Assembly (NCBI GenBank): GCA_028023455.1
Contig: JAQFVV010006221.1
Location: forward strand, 10,964,825-11,028,824
Direction: 5' to 3'
DNA: 64,000 nucleotides
DNA from: Epiperipatus broadwayi
Lineage: Eukaryota > Onychophora > Udeonychophora > Euonychophora > Peripatidae
A program made the position numbers and the translations under genes. The notes beneath the pieces were generated by a model that worked only from the letters and a program-made list of their open reading frames with translations, was not told the DNA's origin and did not search any database. Below, piece by piece: positions 60,010-64,000 of the stretch; positions within the stretch are counted from its first letter, which is position 1; each line of letters starts with the position of its first letter.

Positions 60010-60160
60010 ACCTAGAAGGATTTGAACCCACCCTCATAAATAAATATATGGAATTTATACTACCTATGGCCTTTGACAGAATAGCTCAGTTGGTTAGGGT
60101 GTTTACCTTAAATTCAATATTCAAGCATCTAAAGGTATGACTTTGGTTCCTATGCTAAGT
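60010..60160. other. Split tRNA-like boxes at the end of the PLE-C plus arm
   Basis: GGATTTGAACCC (60018-60030, a B box on the minus strand) is followed by a perfect A box TAGCTCAGTTGG on the plus strand (60082-60093). The intervening sequence resembles the counterpart at 56830-56945. Because both arms carry it, it was present before the pair formed or belongs to the element's own 3' end. Confidence 0.6.
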
Positions 60161-60573
60161 AGTCTAACATTTTATCACATCTAATATACCATCATCACAA
60201 ATCTTCAGGCATTTACTTTATCTGTCCTATAAATGATAAAGTTAAAATTTAAAATAATGTTAATTGTATAATACCAATCTGTAATGAAACAAATATACTA
60301 ATTAAAATTAATAATGCTATATTAATTAATTAAACCATATGCCAGGATTTCCACTGCAACATTTACAATTAAAAATATAAATAAATAAATAAATAGCATA
60401 CTTATAATATTTTTAATGTAAAAGCAAGAATGCACATTTATGAGCATGCATATTGTCATTATCAATATAAATAAGCAATAACACCACATCTGCATTTGTA
60501 TAATTAAGATAGAACAATATACCCATAATTATTAATTAACCACTTATTTCAATATAAGCCAATACACATCACA
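60161..60573. other. AT-rich non-coding stretch
   Basis: No gene recognised. Confidence 0.5.
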
Positions 60574-60975
60574 TGATCACCATTTGCTCTTAACTGTTAT
60601 TAAAACAGGCAAAACTCTCTATATGTATTGCCACTCAGTGAAAGCCAGAGTAATCAATGGCTTACTTATATGACTATATAATCTGATGAGCTTGGATTGA
60701 AAATATTATAGGGTTTTCAATTTAAGTCTTGTAGTTTTGTAGTTAAGTAGAGATAAAAGGTGGCTGCTGGAGGGTTGTATTAGATCCTAAGATCTAGGTT
60801 CAGTGCTCTCAGATTGATGGCCACAAGCCTGAAACTAGACTGGGGATATTGGATGAGTAGACACTAGATGGGGATTTTGTGTACAAGCCTTCTGGCATCC
60901 ATTGATTATTCTGGCTTGCACTGAATGGTAATATGTGTAGAGAGTTTTGCCTATTTTATTTCAAACTTATAATAA
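60574..60975. mobile_element. Long-TIR non-autonomous element, about 400 bp
   Basis: The left terminus CATCACATGATCACC...GCAAAACTCTCTATATG...AATCAATGG is inverted at the right as CCATTGATTATT...GTGTAGAGAGTTTTGCC. The internal part carries GGTGGCTGCTGGAGGGTTG and GATATTGGATGAGTAG, both shared with the 50.7-51.6 kb composite. A 9-bp repeat TTATTTCAA (60544-60552 and 60956-60964) could be a target duplication but is AT-rich and uncertain. Confidence 0.8.
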
Positions 60976-62333
60976 TTTAAGATTTTCAATACTATTGCTA
61001 AAATTGATTTCATATAAATTATATTAGATATATGCATATATCAACTTCAACATCTATAAATAATTACTCAAGTTGTATTATCATTGTATAACAAAATTCT
61101 GTACAGTTATTGTAAAGAATTAATGTTTATTCATTGAACATGTAAACAGTAATTTTCAAAAAAAATTTAAATTCAGGTCACTACACTGTCCATTGATCCT
61201 AATTGTTTATTCAATTTCATACTAAATTTATTTATTTTATTACAAATCTATAACATTTTAAGTAAAGTATCTACATATTTTAAACTCTAATAAATCATTT
61301 ACTTCAATAGTATATAATTTATTATTTTAATTATGTCCACCATAAATAAACATACATGAAACTTTTATTATTATTAAAATGAAATTAAAATATTATTTAA
61401 ACCTTAAATATTTAAAATTATTTGTTACTATAAATTAGGCATTACTTATAAAAGACTTTAAATTCATGAAATAGCAATAAATAATATATTTATAGTGTAT
61501 TGTCTTGAAAAATATTTTATAAAAATTTGTATACACTGCATACTGTAGCTTATATACCAAATAGAGATGTCAATATAGTGCCCAATTTTGTTTAAATTTA
61601 AATAAGCATGTGGTATTAAATATTAATATTTTTAATTATTTATTTTAGAATTTATTGCTTTACATGAATTTTATTTATCACATTTAATATTGCCAATAGT
61701 CAAGTTGCTATAGAGAGAGACAATTCAAGATATTTTATTCCTAAAGCATTCTGAAAATTTTCCTTATAATGATGGTTTACATATCTAAGGAGGATCTTGT
61801 TAGTTTTAGCCTGGCATGGAAGTTAAACTTATGTTAGACATTTTAATTGTAGTCATTTTAATAATTTCAGAAAATCTAATTTCTTATCACTTTTCAGAAT
61901 AGATAATAAAAATCATTTCAAACATTTTTTTTTTCAAATTATTTTTTTTGTAATATTATTAATTATAACACTTTACCAATGTGTGTATATAAAGAAACAA
62001 TCTTTTATTAAATGTTTTACAAGTTTAAAATATTAATTATATATTACATTATTATATTTTCATGCCTAAATTTAAAATTATTTTACACAGTGTTAAAAAT
62101 TACCTTGTACAATATTTTAAAAAATATTTTAAATATATTTTGTATTATTAATGTATAAATAAATACATACACATATATAAAATAAAATAGAAAATCTCAT
62201 AACATTACAATACTAGCCCAAAGAAACAAATTTTTACTAAAATTCTTCCGCAACCATGTTTTCAACTATTAACAAATAGATCTTTTCAAGTAAAATTCAA
62301 CAATATATAAACAACATATATATAAAAAACAAA
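60976..62333. other. AT-rich non-coding region
   Basis: No gene recognised. Confidence 0.5.
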
Positions 62334-62850
62334 ATAACCTCCCCATCATTCACTTCAAACACCACTTCTTTTAATATCAAATGTCTTCATTAGATTGTCA
62401 GCTTCAGATTTTAAAAAAAGTACCATAAGAGTTTTTTTATTCTTTTTTTAAATTTTACTTCCTTCATAAAAGATAATCTCTGCATTGTCCAATAATATTT
62501 TATGACCTGTATTTTATTCATGAATATACAAAAATGAGTTATGATATATATTTTTAACTTTACTCTTATGAGCTTTAACCTTTCATTAAGACTTAATTTA
62601 CTTTGACCTATATAAATTTTTCAACAACTGCAAGGAATCTTATAAATTACACCAGGAATAGTTTTTCTATCAATTGACTGTTTGGAACTATTTAACATTG
62701 AATTTAAATCAAGGCCTTTTCTCTAACAATTAAATTTTTATTATTAATAGATTTTTAGATATTTTATTAACTATAATACTTTTAATAAATTTATGAATAT
62801 AACCTAAATCAATATAGTTAAAAGCACATCGACATTTTATATAATGTCTA
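62334..62850 (-). pseudogene. Penelope-like element, family-B-like, GIY-YIG and linker remnant
   Basis: Minus-strand pieces read PGVIYKIPCSC, KIYIGQSKLSLNERLK and FKKRIKK, matching PGVVYFIPC, KVYIGQSSLSLNERIK and IKRRIKE of the family B copies. Upstream to about 62850 the nucleotides still follow the linker region (TACTTTTAATAAATTTATGA against TACTTTTAACAAATTTATCA). A stop replaces one of the residues between the GIY and YIG parts, and frameshifts follow. It is much more diverged than the 23-26 kb pair, and no inverted partner is seen inside the window. Confidence 0.85.
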
Positions 62851-64000
62851 TCTATTACTGTTATGAGTTACATTCTTCCTAAATGTATATATTTTATTAT
62901 TATATTCAATTGACATTATTCTTCTCTTGTTTCTCCAAAGAGTAAATACTATGTTATACTACATATCTCTATCTCTTTCTGCTATGAAATAATGAATAAC
63001 CATAATCAGTTGAAATTAGTATTCCATTTCATATTTTTATAATTACAGGGTAAAAAATTAAATAAATAAAATACTAATTAACAAATAATTGAAACATTTT
63101 ACTACTTACATATATATATATATTGTAAATATCGATAAGTCTATCTATACTTTAAAAAATTATCATTTGTTATATAAAAAAAAAACCTCTTTCAGTTGAT
63201 GTTTATACATGAAGTATTATTATTGTTTATGGTTATTAGGTATAGTTATTGTTTGAAGTTATTATTTTATTTATATATTGATGGTACATCGTTATGAATA
63301 TTTAATTATTATAAATAAATAAAGACATATAAATTGTTGATTATATAAAAAAATTATTTTATTTGCAATGATTATTAAAAAAATGCAATATTATTATTTA
63401 TGTATATTTTTAAAGCTGTCAAATAAATTTTCAATTTCATATTTTTTTTATATATATGCTTGATATTTTATATTTTTTTTAATGTTAATTGTTTAAAAGA
63501 AAACATGTGTAACGAGTGTTTTCAAAACAGCATTTGCTAGCACGTGGAGCGAGAACAAAAAGAAGCCATTATTATTATTAAGAAAGTAATAAAAACCAAC
63601 TGAAGGATAAAATTTTGTTGTACTTTGTGTCTTTGAAATTACCATTCTTCAGAATATTGGAATAAGATAGATTTCTATGGTAAATACATAAATCATGACA
63701 GGCTAATAGAGATATATTGCGCCAAGAGGCTGCACCATTTTCTTTTATTTATTCCAAGGCAATTTAAAATGAAAAAACTAAGAAAATTTCAATACATATA
63801 TTTCATCGCGTCTGAAGCCGAAATTTGACATAGCTATCTGGAATCTATAATGGTCAATCTAATAATAATCTGGAGGTAACTAGAATTAATATATTGGATT
63901 TAACATTTCAATTTATTTATTTATTTTTCAAGGAAAGAAATTTTAGAAGGATAAAAATATATATATATCCAAGAATTGACAATTTTCTTTAACGTGATAG
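62851..64000. other. AT-rich non-coding region
   Basis: No gene recognised. A short TA run lies at 63112-63123. The GC-richer patch at 63500-63570 has no identifiable motif. Confidence 0.45.

Noticed and set aside
60060-60140. tRNA gene at the A box TAGCTCAGTTGG
   Set aside because: The B box lies upstream on the opposite strand and no acceptor stem or anticodon arm can be built.

Overview
This window is AT-rich eukaryotic DNA from an animal-type genome. It carries long (TA)n arrays, Penelope-like retroelements (PLEs) with a GIY-YIG endonuclease, RTE-type LINE fragments, hAT and Merlin DNA transposon remnants, and tRNA-derived SINEs. I could not identify the species. An invertebrate metazoan is the best guess, based on base composition and transposon content only. 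I found no host protein-coding gene and no intact rRNA or tRNA gene. The window reads as intergenic or intronic sequence filled with nested mobile-element debris.

Layout. From 0 to 9 kb there is mostly featureless AT-rich DNA with one (TA)n array, a hammerhead-like motif beside a decayed PLE scrap (about 5.9-6.2 kb), and one terminal fragment of a long-TIR family (8.6 kb). The 9.4-17.2 kb part holds an RTE 3' end, two copies of a roughly 100-bp tRNA-derived SINE, a truncated PLE, and a Merlin-like transposon with long inverted termini that one SINE has split. A foldback element lies at 21.4-22.0 kb. The 23.2-26.5 kb part holds two near-identical PLE copies (family B) placed head to head. The 30.9-36.3 kb part holds three PLE copies of family A: one inverted and truncated, one direct and truncated, one nearly full length. 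A 948-bp TIR transposon sits inside the distal end of the last copy.

Further right, 39.7-40.6 kb has another small head-to-head PLE pair. A 473-bp hAT derivative and a 165-bp snap-back element follow at 44.4-45.1 kb. A possible solo LTR lies at 45.6-46.6 kb, and RTE reverse transcriptase and endonuclease remnants lie at 48.3-53.3 kb with a TIR-family composite between them. The 56.8-60.2 kb part is a symmetrical inverted pair of a third PLE family (C). One more family-B-like PLE fragment sits at 62.3-62.9 kb.

How the parts fit together. The dominant theme is the Penelope-like element: an RT with a YVDD-type active site fused to a C-terminal GIY-YIG nuclease. After the ORF comes a structured tail, and in family A this tail resembles a hammerhead ribozyme. 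At four loci the PLE copies form inverted pairs whose 5'-truncated ends meet in the middle and whose 3' ends point outward. Several outer ends abut (TA)n arrays. Two unrelated short insertions also combine inverted-repeat structure with a 13-bp flanking direct repeat. The inverted-dimer architecture is the most interesting signal in the window.
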